From: Albidovulum denitrificans
GTDB taxonomy: Bacteria; Pseudomonadota; Alphaproteobacteria; Rhodobacterales; Rhodobacteraceae
Assembly: GCF_002973535.1 (NCBI RefSeq)
Contig: NZ_PVEP01000004.1
Location: forward strand, 7,501-71,500
DNA length: 64,000 bases
Direction of reading: 5' to 3'
In this document: positions 1-10,905 of the stretch, piece after piece
Position numbering within the stretch: position 1 is the first letter of the stretch
Layout: the number at the start of each line of letters is the position of its first letter
Position numbers and translations under genes: made by a program
The notes under the pieces: generated by a model
Database searches by the model: none
What the model was told of the DNA's origin: nothing
What the model saw: only the letters and a program-made list of their open reading frames with translations

Positions 1-875
1 GCGACCTCCTCATAGCCGTTGAACTTCAGTGTATCCTGACGGCCGCCGAACAGCCCCGCGCCGACGCGCCGTTCGGTCGCCTGGCTCCAGCGCGGGTGGT
101 CTACCTCGGGGTTCACGTTGGCGTAGAACCCGTATTCCTCGGGCTGAAGCGCGTTCCAGGTGGTTTCGGGCTGCCTGTCGGTCAGGCTGATGCGCACGAT
201 CGACTTGATTGACTTGAAGCCGTATTTCCACGGCACGACCAGCCGGATCGGCGCGCCGTTCTGGTTCGGTATCTCCTCACCATAAAGCCCGGTGGCAAGG
301 ATCGTCAGCGGATGGCGCGCCTCATCCAGACGCAGCCCCTCACGATAGGGCCAGTCGAGCGCGCTGGTCTTCTGGGCGCGCATCTCCGACGGGCGGAGGA
401 GCGTTTCGAAGGCCACATACTTCGCCTTCGACTGCACCCCCACCCGGTCCAGCAGACCCGAGAGCGGAAAGCCGATCCACGGCACGATCATCGCCCAGGC
501 CTCGACACAGCGGAAACGGTAGATGCGTTCCTCAAGCGACACGCCCTTGAGAATGTCGTCCAGCCCGTACTCCCCCGGCCGGTCGACCAGCCCGTCGATC
601 TTGATGCTCCATGGGTCCGTGGTCAGCGCACCGGCATATTTCGCCGGGTCGCCCTTGCCAAAGCCGAACTCGTAGAAATTGTTGTAGCTGGTGATGTCTT
701 CCAGATTGGTCGGCGCATCGGGGGTGGAGTAGTCCGATCTGGAATAGGCCAGCTTCGCCATCGCTGGCCCGGCTAGGGCAAGCCCCGCTGCCCCGGCGAT
801 CAGCGCGCGGCGGTTCATGAAGACATGCTTCGGTGTGACATCGGACCACTTCAGGTCCGGGCGATGGCCTCTCAT
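1..875 (-). CDS. msrP: Protein-methionine-sulfoxide reductase catalytic subunit MsrP (partial, 3' end outside window)
   Basis: Periplasmic molybdenum enzyme that, with the heme membrane subunit MsrQ, repairs oxidised methionines in exported proteins. The frame starts at an ATG at 875 and is open to base 1, about 291 residues, so only the last residues are missing. A twin-arginine signal ([12 protein letters not shown]) lies about 20 residues in, after a SDVT segment like that of E. coli YedY/MsrP. The molybdopterin-ligand cysteine sits in FRCVEAW, and the family segments [11 protein letters not shown] and YGFYANVNP are present. msrQ would be expected just left of the window. The leader before the twin arginines is normal for the family. 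Identification is firm. Confidence 0.93.
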   Translation of the reverse strand, partial: MRGHRPDLKWSDVTPKHVFMNRRALIAGAAGLALAGPAMAKLAYSRSDYSTPDAPTNLEDITSYNNFYEFGFGKGDPAKYAGALTTDPWSIKIDGLVDRPGEYGLDDILKGVSLEERIYRFRCVEAWAMIVPWIGFPLSGLLDRVGVQSKAKYVAFETLLRPSEMRAQKTSALDWPYREGLRLDEARHPLTILATGLYGEEIPNQNGAPIRLVVPWKYGFKSIKSIVRISLTDRQPETTWNALQPEEYGFYANVNPEVDHPRWSQATERRVGAGLFGGRQDTLKFNGYEEV

Positions 876-1006
876 GCGCAGGCTCCCCTTGTTTCATCGC
901 CAAGGGTACACGGGCCGCCCCCGCAGGGCGAATAAAGTCCTCTCACATCCGTGATGGGGATTTGTAACGAAGCGAAACATCGTCACTGGCGCCCGCGATA
1001 CGAAAA

Positions 1007-1032
1007 GGCCATGCCCCACAGGGGACATGGCC
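1007..1032 (-). terminator. Rho-independent terminator downstream of clpB
   Basis: An inverted repeat GGCCATG/CATGGCC with an inner CCC/GGG extension is followed on the minus strand by TTTTCG. It lies between the clpB stop (1056) and the msrP start (875). A second TTTT on the other flank means it could work in both directions. Confidence 0.75.
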
Positions 1033-1055
1033 ATTTTCGCGATCACATTTCCGTA

Positions 1056-3671
<2,616 letters not shown>

Positions 3672-3748
3672 CGGTCATTCTCCTTTGCTAGCCCCCGGCG
3701 TCCGGTCGCCCACATTTGCGGCACGACACATCCCGGGTCTTGCATCTG

Positions 3749-3777
3749 AATTGGCGACGGGGGGCGCTCTTTTCAAG
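3749..3777 (-). promoter_or_regulatory. Putative RpoH (sigma-32) promoter of clpB
   Basis: On the minus strand CTTGAAA, a perfect match to the sigma-32 -35 element, is followed after 14 bases by CGCCAATT, a partial match to CCCCATNT. The pair lies about 80-105 bases upstream of the clpB start. Heat-shock control of clpB is established in many proteobacteria; this site is inferred by eye. Confidence 0.55.
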
Positions 3778-3860
3778 GCGGGGGACAGCGGGAATTCACG
3801 GCAACGAAATGGAAACCGGAATCAGGCCTAATGACGCTTAACCTTAACGGAGGAGCGTCG

Positions 3861-4013
3861 ATGACACGTCTTGCCAACCATCTCCTGACCTCGACCGGGC
3901 GCTATCTCGGGATCGTCCCGGCCCATCCGCGCCAGATGGCGCATCTTGCGCAGGACGGGCTTTTGCCGCGCAATGATGCCATGCCCTCGGCGTTTCGCAG
4001 AAAGCCGGTCTGA
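3861..4013 (+). CDS. Small basic protein of unknown function (50 aa)
   Basis: A 50-residue frame starts at an ATG placed five bases after a near-perfect ribosome site (GGAGGAG, 3849-3855). It ends in TGA about 20 bases before a strong hairpin. The protein is basic and polar with no membrane segment: MTRLANHLLTS at the start, a central PAHPRQMAHLAQDG and a C-terminal AFRRKPV. An in-frame ATG ten codons upstream (3831) has no ribosome site. The ribosome site and downstream hairpin argue that it is expressed. Function is unknown; it diverges from clpB. Confidence 0.6.
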   Translation: MTRLANHLLTSTGRYLGIVPAHPRQMAHLAQDGLLPRNDAMPSAFRRKPV

Positions 4014-4032
4014 AAAGGCGCGCCCAAAGGTA

Positions 4033-4059
4033 TACAGCCGGGCGGGATGCCCGGCTGTA
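4033..4059 (+). terminator. Strong hairpin after the 50-aa ORF
   Basis: A perfect 11-bp stem (TACAGCCGGGC / GCCCGGCTGTA) with the five-base loop GGGAT lies 19 bases after the small gene. There is no clear T-run on the plus strand, so it may terminate weakly, act in both directions or protect the 3' end. Confidence 0.55.
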
Positions 4060-4138
4060 ACCGTCGCGCCCATACGGTTCCGTGGTGGTGGCGATGTGCG
4101 GGCGCGACTGGGGGCTGCCGCCCCGTCGGCTGGCCGAC

Positions 4139-4444
4139 CTATTGGGCCGGTGCCGCATCGGTCGGCGGCATGGCCCCGTCCGTTGCCGGGTCCGCCGCGA
4201 TCGGGGCAGAGGTTTCGGGCATCGCTGCGGGGGCTTCGGCCGGGGCGGTTGCCGCAGGGCGCATCTGGTCCCCGGTCCCGGCGGTATCCCCGCCCGAGCC
4301 GAACCAGAGAAGCGCACCGATGATGACGATCAGCGCCGCCACAGCGATCAGGATCTTGCCGCCGCGCGGCGCACCGCTCCGGTCGTCCATGGGAAGACGG
4401 TCGTCATAGGTGGGACGGCCCGTCATGTGATGTTCATTCTGCAT
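4139..4444 (-). CDS. Small single-pass membrane protein, Ala/Pro-rich tail
   Basis: A 101-residue protein, taken from the ATG at 4444, which follows GGAGG at good spacing on the minus strand. A longer open frame to 4624 lacks a ribosome site. Residues 1-30 are polar (MQNEHHMTGRPTYDD). One hydrophobic helix follows (ILIAVAALIVIIGALLWFG, about 31-50). The rest is low-complexity Ala/Pro/Thr/Asp, probably exposed to the periplasm. No domain is recognised. Such short anchored proteins are common hypotheticals in Rhodobacterales. It ends about 80 bases from the hairpin of the small plus-strand gene, so the two genes converge. Confidence 0.65.
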   Translation of the reverse strand: MQNEHHMTGRPTYDDRLPMDDRSGAPRGGKILIAVAALIVIIGALLWFGSGGDTAGTGDQMRPAATAPAEAPAAMPETSAPIAADPATDGAMPPTDAAPAQ

Positions 4445-4749
4445 CCTGGCCTCCTGTTTCCTTACGCTGTCAGTCTGCCAGCGCAGGAGGCGAATCCCTA
4501 ACCAATTATAAAACAACCTCTTTTTGGGCCGCGGATGGCCGATTTGCACCGTTCTCCCCGGCGGATCGCCGCCCCGTCGCCGGACCGGCGGGAACCTGCG
4601 CGGTGGGCGTGCCGTACCCTGCACCCGATCCGCCGATCCTACCCCTCTGCCACATCCGGCCTTGCACCGCCCGGCGACTCAGGCCCGACACGCTTGACAG
4701 CGGCCCCCGCAACCCGCACACCCGCCGCAGTCCAGAAGGAGGTGGCCCC

Positions 4750-5460
4750 GTGACCGTCCTGTCCCAGACCCGCGCCGACGACCGGCTGATCGTCGCCCTC
4801 GATGTTCCCAATGCGCTTGACGGGCTGGATCTTGCCCGGCGACTTGGCGATGCGGTCAGCTTCTACAAGATCGGTCTTGGCATGCTGACCGGCGGCGGTC
4901 TCGCGCTGGCCAATGAGCTGAAGCAGGATCACGGCAAGCGCATCTTCCTCGACATGAAGTTCTTTGACATCGGCGCGACGGTAGAGGCGGCGGTCAGGGG
5001 TATCGCGCAGTTCGACCTCGATTTCCTGACCGTTCACGGCGACCCGAACGTGGTTCGCGCCGCCAAGGACGGAGCCTCGGGCAAGGACCTGAAGATCCTT
5101 GCCGTCACCGTCCTGACCTCGCTGGAACGCGCCGATCTTGACGCCGCGCTGATCCGGCCGGGCGACGTGCGGGACATCGTCGTAGAACGCGCCGGGCGCG
5201 CCTTTGCCGCCGGGGCCGATGGCGTGATCTGTTCCCCGCGCGAGGCGGCGCTGGTCCGCGCCCTGCCCGAGGCGGCAGGTAGGCTGATCGTGACGCCGGG
5301 TGTGAGGCCCGCCGGGGCGGCACTTGGCGACCAGAAACGCGTCGCGACCCCGGCGCAGGCCATCGCCGACGGGGCCGATCACATCGTCGTCGGCCGCCCG
5401 GTCTGGGCCGCGCCCGACCCGGTCAGCGCCGCGCGGGCGATTATCGAGGAGCTTTCCTGA
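4750..5460 (+). CDS. pyrF: Orotidine 5'-phosphate decarboxylase
   Basis: Decarboxylates OMP to UMP, the last step of de novo pyrimidine synthesis, as a cytosolic TIM-barrel dimer. I start it at the GTG at 4750 because AAGGAGGT (4736-4743) lies six bases before it. The in-frame ATG at 4603 would add 49 residues of non-conserved sequence. This gives 236 residues, the normal length. The catalytic Asp-Lys-Asp array is in FLDMKFFDIGATV, the first strand is LIVALDVPN, and the phosphate loop is near ADHIVVGRPVW. It is monocistronic and converges with the next small minus-strand gene. Confidence 0.95.
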   Translation: MTVLSQTRADDRLIVALDVPNALDGLDLARRLGDAVSFYKIGLGMLTGGGLALANELKQDHGKRIFLDMKFFDIGATVEAAVRGIAQFDLDFLTVHGDPNVVRAAKDGASGKDLKILAVTVLTSLERADLDAALIRPGDVRDIVVERAGRAFAAGADGVICSPREAALVRALPEAAGRLIVTPGVRPAGAALGDQKRVATPAQAIADGADHIVVGRPVWAAPDPVSAARAIIEELS

Positions 5461-5487
5461 TCCGGTCAGGCCCGGCCAGGGGTCAGG

Positions 5488-5706
5488 TCATCCGGCATCG
5501 ACGCTGGCACCGGCGGGGCTTGTCTCCGCGCCGCGCTGTTCCGGCATCACGGGGCGATCGACCAGCCAAAGGACCAGCGTCCCCAGCGCCACGAACAGCG
5601 CAAAGCGGGTCAGGAACCCGCCTCCGGTCTTCTTCCCCGCACGCCCGCCAGACATCCGCCTGCCGCCACGTCCCGGATTGAAGCCGCCCTTCTTTCGCGC
5701 TGCCAT
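5488..5706 (-). CDS. Small basic membrane protein (72 aa)
   Basis: Starts at an ATG preceded by AAGGAG on the minus strand. The first 30 residues are Gly/Arg/Lys-rich (FNPGRGGRRMSGGRAGKK). One hydrophobic segment follows (FLTRFALFVALGTLVLWLV) and then a short polar tail. This fits a single-pass protein with a positively charged cytoplasmic N-terminus. No family is recognised. It ends 28 bases from the pyrF stop in convergent orientation and sits 141 bases downstream of the NfeD/SPFH pair. Confidence 0.6.
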   Translation of the reverse strand: MAARKKGGFNPGRGGRRMSGGRAGKKTGGGFLTRFALFVALGTLVLWLVDRPVMPEQRGAETSPAGASVDAG

Positions 5707-5847
5707 CTGCCGCTCCTTGTCGGACTCTCTGTTCCGAGAATGGCGAAGATACCCGCGACAGGCGAGTCCAATTTCCCGTCATCGGCCTCCTCTTGCCGAC
5801 GCGATCACGCAAAGGTTGCGGAAAATCGCTGCCCGGCCGGGGCCGGT

Positions 5848-6126
5848 TCAGTTGTCGTTGATGTCGCGGTCCCAGATCTTGACCTGCCCGTGCCGCACCC
5901 CGACCAGCGACCGCAGCGCCAGCCAGGCGATCAGTGAGGACACCCCGAAGACCAGCAGCAGCACCGCCAGCGACCCGCCCAGAACGCCAAGCCACAAAAG
6001 CGCGCCGGTGATCCCGGCACCGATGGCAAAGCCTAGCAAGATGAAGCCGGGGATCAGCACCTCAAGGATGGCAAGCACCGCGCCCGCCACCATCCAGACC
6101 CACCATTCCTGCCAAAGCGCCATCAT
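5848..6126 (-). CDS. NfeD-like short membrane protein
   Basis: 92 residues, almost all hydrophobic, with about three membrane segments (WWVWMVAGAVLAILEVLIPG, ILLGFAIGAGITGALLWLG and a third up to about 70), then a short polar end (VGVRHGQVKIWDRD). The ILEVLIPGF pattern and the position directly after an SPFH gene identify the NfeD family. This short form lacks the protease and most of the OB-fold domain of long NfeD proteins. Its start overlaps the SPFH stop by four bases (ATGA), so the two are translationally coupled and probably act together in membrane microdomains. Confidence 0.85.
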   Translation of the reverse strand: MMALWQEWWVWMVAGAVLAILEVLIPGFILLGFAIGAGITGALLWLGVLGGSLAVLLLVFGVSSLIAWLALRSLVGVRHGQVKIWDRDINDN

Positions 6127-7016
6127 GCCCGTCCTTTCAGCATCTTGAACGCATCGCCAAAGGCCTCAAGCGCGTTGGCCGGCACGATGACCGTCTGCTT
6201 GCCGGTCCCCTGCCCCACGGCGGTCAGCGCCTCAACCTGCTTCAGGGCGACCTGATATTGCGCCGCCTCGATTCCGTTTTCCTTGATCGCCTTGGCCACG
6301 ACTTCGGTCGCAAAGGCTTCGGCCTCGGCCGAGATGCGGCGCGCCTTGGCCTGCTGTTCGGCGGCATAAAGCTCCGCATCGGCGGCAAGCTCCACCGCGC
6401 GCTTCTTGCCCTCCGCCTCGGTCACCTGCGCACGGCGCGCCCGTTCGGCGTTCAGCTGTTGCAGCATCGCCGCCCGCGTCGCCTCATCAAGGTTGACGTC
6501 AAGGATTTCGGCCCGCGTCACCTCGATCCCCCAGTCGTCGACCATCGCGGCCACCTGCTCGCGCACCCGGTCGATCAGCTGGGCGCGGTTCGACTGCACC
6601 TGATCAAGCTCCATCTTGCCGATCTCCGACCGGACGATCCCGGCGACCGTGGTGGCGATGGCGCCGTCCACGTCACGGATGCGGTAGACGGTCTTTTCCG
6701 GCTCGATAATGCGGTAAAAGACACTGGTTTCGACCTTCACCAGCACGTTGTCAGCCGTGATCGCGTCCTGAAGCGCGTTCGGCAACTGCCGTTCGAGGAT
6801 TGAGATCTTGTGTGCGACCTTGTCCAGGAACGGCACGATGAAGTTGATCCCCGGCCCCAGCACGGCGCGCAGCCGCCCGAAGCGTTCGACGACGTGCTTT
6901 TCCGACTGCGGCACGATCCTGACGCCCAGGAAGATGCAGATGATGACAAAGACAGCCAGCGCGAGGATAACCCCGTTGCCGCCGATGAATGCGCCCAAGG
7001 CCTGCCCGAAATCCAT
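6123..7016 (-). CDS. SPFH/Band 7 (stomatin-like) membrane protein
   Basis: A 297-residue stomatin/prohibitin-type protein. There is one N-terminal membrane helix (about 14-32, ILALAVFVIICIFLGVRIV). A Band-7 domain follows (about 35-200: VVERFGRLRAVLGPGINFIVP, DVDGAIATTVAGIVRSEIG, WGIEVTRAEILDVNL). Then comes an Ala/Glu/Lys-rich coiled coil (about 195-255) and a C-terminal segment. This is the QmcA/YbbK type, which usually pairs with NfeD, as here. The ATG at 7016 follows GAGGAGACAGTC. It diverges from the DnaJ-type gene on the plus strand. Confidence 0.93.
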   Translation of the reverse strand: MDFGQALGAFIGGNGVILALAVFVIICIFLGVRIVPQSEKHVVERFGRLRAVLGPGINFIVPFLDKVAHKISILERQLPNALQDAITADNVLVKVETSVFYRIIEPEKTVYRIRDVDGAIATTVAGIVRSEIGKMELDQVQSNRAQLIDRVREQVAAMVDDWGIEVTRAEILDVNLDEATRAAMLQQLNAERARRAQVTEAEGKKRAVELAADAELYAAEQQAKARRISAEAEAFATEVVAKAIKENGIEAAQYQVALKQVEALTAVGQGTGKQTVIVPANALEAFGDAFKMLKGRA

Positions 7017-7168
7017 GACTGTCTCCTCAAATTCGCCCCGGCCGGACTATGCCCGCATGTGCGGGGGGAGGAAAGCCCCATGGTCCGCATGGCGGTCCCG
7101 CATCCGGTTGCGATAGACGCCGGATGCCGCTCTAATCCCATGGCAAAGGACTCAGCGGCGGGGAAGTG

Positions 7169-8101
7169 ATGAGCGACAATCCCTATGACGTGCTTGGCGT
7201 CGCAAAGGATGCCAGCGCGGATGAGATCAAGAAGGCCTATCGCAAGATCGCCAAGGACAGCCATCCCGACCTGCATCCCGGCGATGCGGCGGCCGAGGCG
7301 CGGTTCAAGGCGGCGGCGGCGGCCTTCGATCTGCTGAAGGACCCGGAGAAACGGGCGCGCTTCGACCGGGGGGAGATCGACGCAAGCGGGCAGGAACGGC
7401 CGCAGCAACGCAGCTATTACCGCGATTTCGCCGAGGAGCCGGGCAATCCCTACCGTCAGGGGCCGCGCTATGAAGGCTATGGGGATGAGGCCGACATCTT
7501 CGCCGAATTCCTGCGCCGCCAGAACCGGCAGCGTGGCGACGGCTTTGCCGGGCGGGACGTCAAGGCGCGGGGGGCGGATGCGCATTACGCGCTCGACGTA
7601 CCGTTCATCGAGGCCGCGACCGGCGGGTCGATGCGCATCACCCTGCCCGATGGCGGCGATCTTGAGGTGAAGATCCCAAGGGGCATCGCGGACGGCCAGA
7701 CCCTGCGCCTGCGGGGCAAGGGCGGGCCAGGCTATGGCGGCGGCTCCGCCGGGGACGCCTATGTGACGCTGTCGATCCGCCCGCATCCGGTGTTTTCGCG
7801 CGACGGCGACGACATCGTGATGACCCTGCCCATCACGATTGACGAGGCCATTCTGGGCGCCAAGGTCGAGGCGCCGACCATCGACGGGCCGGTCAAGGTG
7901 ACGGTCCCGAAGGGCGCCAGCACCGGCCAGGTGTTGCGGCTGCGCGGCCGGGGGATCGCGGCCAAGGGCCGCACGGCGGGCGATCAGCGGATCGAGCTAA
8001 GGATCGTGATGCCGAAGGCGGTGGACGACGACCTTGCCCGCTTCATGGAGGAGTGGCGCAAGACCCATGGCTACGATCCGCGCAAGGGGGTGACGGCATG
8101 A
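7169..8101 (+). CDS. cbpA: DnaJ-type co-chaperone (CbpA-like)
   Basis: A 310-residue J-domain protein. The J domain is at about 1-70 with the HPD motif that stimulates DnaK ATPase (KDSHPDLHP). A linker follows (about 70-130) and then two beta-barrel substrate domains (about 130-305; GRDVKARGADAHYALDVPF, VKVTVPKGASTGQVLRLRG). There is no Cys-rich zinc finger and little Gly/Phe region, so it is CbpA-type rather than DnaJ. GGGGAAGTG precedes the ATG at 7169; a GTG directly before it is an alternative. Its stop overlaps the start of a CbpM-like modulator by four bases, as in E. coli cbpAM. Confidence 0.9.
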   Translation: MSDNPYDVLGVAKDASADEIKKAYRKIAKDSHPDLHPGDAAAEARFKAAAAAFDLLKDPEKRARFDRGEIDASGQERPQQRSYYRDFAEEPGNPYRQGPRYEGYGDEADIFAEFLRRQNRQRGDGFAGRDVKARGADAHYALDVPFIEAATGGSMRITLPDGGDLEVKIPRGIADGQTLRLRGKGGPGYGGGSAGDAYVTLSIRPHPVFSRDGDDIVMTLPITIDEAILGAKVEAPTIDGPVKVTVPKGASTGQVLRLRGRGIAAKGRTAGDQRIELRIVMPKAVDDDLARFMEEWRKTHGYDPRKGVTA

Positions 8102-8433
8102 CCGACCAACCTGTTTTCCTGAGCGAAGAGGAAACGCTGGCCGCCGTGACGCGGCTGGATCACGCGCTTCTGGCGCGGTTCGTGCGGGCCGAGGTCATCC
8201 GCCCCGCAGATACTGGCGGCCGCGTCGTCTACCGGCAGGTGGACATCGCGCGGATCGAGCTGCTTTGCGATCTTTGCGACGATTTCGACATGAATGACGA
8301 TGCGCTGGGGATCGTCATGGGCCTTGTCGATCAGCTTCACGGCACACGCGGCGATCTTCGCGCGCTGATGCGGGCGCTGGCGGCAGAGGAGGAGGACGTG
8401 CGCAGCCGGATCATGGGGCGGCTTGACCGTTAG
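8098..8433 (+). CDS. cbpM: Chaperone modulator CbpM-like protein
   Basis: A 111-residue MerR-like helix-turn-helix protein that in E. coli binds the J domain of CbpA and blocks its co-chaperone activity. The start ATG at 8098 overlaps the cbpA stop (ATGA). The sequence shows a compact alpha-helical fold: FLSEEETLAAV, then VIRPADTGGRVVYRQVDIARIELLCDL, then a helical C-terminus (LGIVMGLVDQLHGTRGDLRAL). Length and position downstream of the J-domain gene support the call more than motif identity does. An upstream in-frame start (8053) lies inside cbpA and is unlikely. Confidence 0.82.
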   Translation: MTDQPVFLSEEETLAAVTRLDHALLARFVRAEVIRPADTGGRVVYRQVDIARIELLCDLCDDFDMNDDALGIVMGLVDQLHGTRGDLRALMRALAAEEEDVRSRIMGRLDR

Positions 8434-8484
8434 CCCATAGCAAAGCCCGTTTCGCGCGCCCGTTGACTGCGGTAATCTCTGCCC

Positions 8485-9738
8485 ATGCCTGCGCTCTGCC
8501 GCGATTGCCTGACGACCTTTCAGACCGGCCCCCGCTGCCCGGCCTGCCGGTCCCCGCGCATCGTGGCGCATCCCGAGCTTTTGACGCTCTCCATTGCGCA
8601 TATGGATTGCGACGCCTTCTATGCCAGCGTCGAAAAGCGCGACAACCCGGAGCTGCGCGGCGTTCCGGTGATCGTCGGCGGGGCTAAGCGGGGTGTCGTT
8701 TCCACCTGCTGCTATCTTGCGCGGATCAAGGGCGTGCGTTCGGCGATGCCTATGTTTCAGGCGCTGCGCCTTTGCCCCGAGGCGGTCGTCATCAAGCCGC
8801 GCGGCAGTCACTATGCCGCCGTCTCGCGCCAGATCCGGGCGCTGATGGACGCGATGACGCCGGTGGTTGAGCCGCTGTCGCTTGATGAGGCGTTTCTGGA
8901 CCTGACGGGGACCGAGCGGCTGCACAAGGCGCCGCCCGCCGTCCTTCTCGCCCGGCTTCTGAAACGGATGGAGGAGGAACTTGGGCTGACCGGATCGGTC
9001 GGGCTGTCGCATAACAAGTTCCTTGCCAAGATCGCCTCGGACCTCGACAAGCCGCGCGGCTTTTCGGTCATCGGGCGGGCCGATACGGCGGCGTTTCTGA
9101 AGGGCAAGCCGGTCCGCATGATCTGGGGCGTCGGGGCGGCCAGTCAGGCGCAGCTGGACGCCGCCGGTATCCGTACCTTCGACGACCTCGCCCGCTGGGA
9201 CCGCAAGGACCTGATCCAGCGTTTCGGGCAGATCGGCGACCGTCTCTGGCACCTTGCGCGGGGCGAGGATTTCCGGCGCGTGACCCCGAATGAGCCGATG
9301 AAGTCGATCTCGGCCGAGACGACCTTTGACGACGATATAGCCGACCGCGACCTTCTGGACGGCCATGTCTGGCGGCTGTCGGAAAAGGTGACCGACCGCG
9401 CCAAGGCCAAGGGTCTTGCCGGGCGGACCGTCACGCTGAAGCTGAAGCGCGCCGATTTCACCACGATCACCCGCCGCCACACGCTGCGCGAGCCGACGCA
9501 GATGGCGGACCGGCTGTACCGCGAGGCGGCCGATCTGCTCGCCCATGTCGGCGGGCGCGATGCCTATCGGTTGATCGGGGTCGGCCTGTCGGACATCGTG
9601 GCCGCCAGCGCCGCCGACCTGACGCCCGATCTTCTTGACCCCGACGCGAAACGCCGGGCGGGGGCGGAACGTGCGGCGGATGCGATCCGGGCGCGGTTCG
9701 GGGCCGATGCGATCGTGAAGGGCCGGGCGCTGCGCTGA
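8485..9738 (+). CDS. dinB: DNA polymerase IV (Y family) with N-terminal zinc ribbon
   Basis: Translesion polymerase of 417 residues. The catalytic carboxylates are in HMDCDAFYASVE (about 40) and LSLDEAFLDLTG (about 134). Finger, thumb (helix-hairpin-helix near MIWGVGAASQAQL) and little-finger regions follow. Residues 5-21 hold a C-x2-C-x9-C-x2-C zinc ribbon (CRDC, CPAC) absent from E. coli DinB and, as far as I recall, frequent in alphaproteobacterial homologues. If translation began at the in-frame ATG just before the catalytic motif, the ribbon would be lost, but all four cysteines argue for the long form. I saw no LexA box in the 50 bases upstream. The C-terminus has no obvious beta-clamp peptide. 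Confidence 0.93.
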   Translation: MPALCRDCLTTFQTGPRCPACRSPRIVAHPELLTLSIAHMDCDAFYASVEKRDNPELRGVPVIVGGAKRGVVSTCCYLARIKGVRSAMPMFQALRLCPEAVVIKPRGSHYAAVSRQIRALMDAMTPVVEPLSLDEAFLDLTGTERLHKAPPAVLLARLLKRMEEELGLTGSVGLSHNKFLAKIASDLDKPRGFSVIGRADTAAFLKGKPVRMIWGVGAASQAQLDAAGIRTFDDLARWDRKDLIQRFGQIGDRLWHLARGEDFRRVTPNEPMKSISAETTFDDDIADRDLLDGHVWRLSEKVTDRAKAKGLAGRTVTLKLKRADFTTITRRHTLREPTQMADRLYREAADLLAHVGGRDAYRLIGVGLSDIVAASAADLTPDLLDPDAKRRAGAERAADAIRARFGADAIVKGRALR

Positions 9739-9749
9739 GTATGCGCTGA

Positions 9750-10613
9750 CTATTCGGCGGCGGACAGCATCTCGGCCGGGCGGCCAATCTCGATCACCTC
9801 GGCGACGATCCCGGCCAGAAGCTTCTTGAAGCCCTTGTAATTGCCGTTCGGGCGGATCTCACGCTCATTCATGTAAAGCGCGCGGTCGATCTCGATCTGG
9901 ATGACATGGGTGCCACCGGCGGGGCGGCCGTATTGCTGGGCGATATAGGCGCCCGCGAAGGGCGCGTTGCGCAGCGTGCGAAGGCCCGCCGCCTCGAACG
10001 CGGCCTCAACCCGGTCGACGACCTGGCTTGAGGCGGCAGCGCCGAAACGGTCGCCAAGGATGATCTCCGGCCGCCGCGCCCCGGCGGCAGCGATGGAATC
10101 GACCGCCTCATGCGGCATCGAATGCATATCAAGCAGGATCGCCTCGCCAAACGCGGTGCGGCTTTTCGCGATCAGCCCCTTGAGGCAATCGTGATAGGGC
10201 GTCCAGCAATCGTCGATCCGCCCCATCACCTCGTCCGGGCTGAGCTTGCCGCGATAGATCGCCTTGCCGCCCGCGACGACACGCGGAATGACGCCAAGGC
10301 CCGAGGACACGCGCGGATTGTAGCCCGCGGGCCGAAGCCCCTCGATCACCGCGGGGTCAAGCTCATCCGGGCCGCGGTTCAGGTCGACATAGGCGCGCGG
10401 GCAGCGCGCGGCCAGAAGGGGCGCGCCCAGCGACGGCGCGCAATCCAGCAGGTCGTCGATGAAGGCATCTTCGGACGACCGGATCGTGCGCTCGTCCAGA
10501 ACGCTTTTGCGGACGAAGCCCGACGGGTAATCGCGGCCGCTATGCGGGGACGAAAAGATGACACTTGTCAGATGCCGGTCCGGCAAGGTCAGGTCGTAAG
10601 GCAACGGCGCCAT
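9750..10613 (-). CDS. N-formylglutamate amidohydrolase family protein
   Basis: 287 residues from an ATG at 10613 preceded by GGAGG eight bases upstream. A TTG five codons earlier is less likely because it lies inside that ribosome site. Family segments are visible: VIFSSPHSGRDYP near the start (a metal-binding His), CPRAYVDLNRGPDELDP, LLDMHSMPHEA (metal-binding region) and THVIQIEIDRALYMNE. The family hydrolyses N-formylglutamate or related N-acyl amino acids. No histidine-degradation genes flank it, so the substrate is uncertain. It converges with dinB. Confidence 0.88.
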   Translation of the reverse strand: MAPLPYDLTLPDRHLTSVIFSSPHSGRDYPSGFVRKSVLDERTIRSSEDAFIDDLLDCAPSLGAPLLAARCPRAYVDLNRGPDELDPAVIEGLRPAGYNPRVSSGLGVIPRVVAGGKAIYRGKLSPDEVMGRIDDCWTPYHDCLKGLIAKSRTAFGEAILLDMHSMPHEAVDSIAAAGARRPEIILGDRFGAAASSQVVDRVEAAFEAAGLRTLRNAPFAGAYIAQQYGRPAGGTHVIQIEIDRALYMNEREIRPNGNYKGFKKLLAGIVAEVIEIGRPAEMLSAAE

Positions 10614-10669
10614 GAAATCGTCCTCCAATCCGCGAACTATAAGGGGAAATAGACCGAAGTCGAAACCCC

Positions 10670-10697
10670 TTGAAAGCGGATGCGACTCCTTTTATAG
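10670..10697 (+). promoter_or_regulatory. Putative sigma-70 promoter for tRNA-Val
   Basis: TTGAAA (10670-10675), a 16-base spacer and TTATAG (10692-10697) stand about 65 bases before the tRNA. The -35 is five of six and the -10 five of six against TTGACA/TATAAT if shifted by one base. Inferred by eye. Confidence 0.5.
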
Positions 10698-10764
10698 ACC
10701 GCGGGACCGACGCGGAGCCTGCCGCGTTCCAATCCCTTGGAACCGGCGGAATCGTTGACGGAAC

Positions 10765-10839
10765 GGGCGGTTAGCTCAGCGGTAGAGCACTACGTTGACA
10801 TCGTAGTGGCCACTGGTTCGATCCCAGTACCGCCCACCA
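10765..10839 (+). tRNA. tRNA-Val (anticodon GAC)
   Basis: 75 bases with encoded CCA. The acceptor stem GGGCGGT pairs with ACCGCCC. The D arm (TAGCTCAGCGGTAGAGCA) and T arm (CTGGTTCGATCCCAG) are canonical. The anticodon stem CTACG/CGTAG closes the loop TTGACAT, giving GAC, which reads the valine codons GUC and GUU. Confidence 0.97.
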
Positions 10840-10841
10840 CC

Positions 10842-10869
10842 CGCCCCCGATTCGGGGGCGATTTTGTTT
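10842..10869 (+). terminator. Intrinsic terminator after tRNA-Val
   Basis: An eight-bp GC stem (CGCCCCCG / CGGGGGCG) with loop ATT is followed by ATTTTGTTT, starting three bases after the tRNA CCA. It is a classical Rho-independent terminator. Confidence 0.88.
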
Positions 10870-10905
10870 CAATGGCGCACGCGCGCCGCGAATAGGAGAA
10901 GACCT

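Noticed and set aside
4603-4749. N-terminal extension of pyrF from an upstream ATG
   Set aside because: It would add 49 non-conserved residues. The GTG at 4750 has AAGGAGGT at ideal distance and matches the family N-terminus.
8071-9546. Long minus-strand open frame opposite cbpM and dinB
   Set aside because: Shadow frame; both plus-strand genes show family motifs and ribosome sites.
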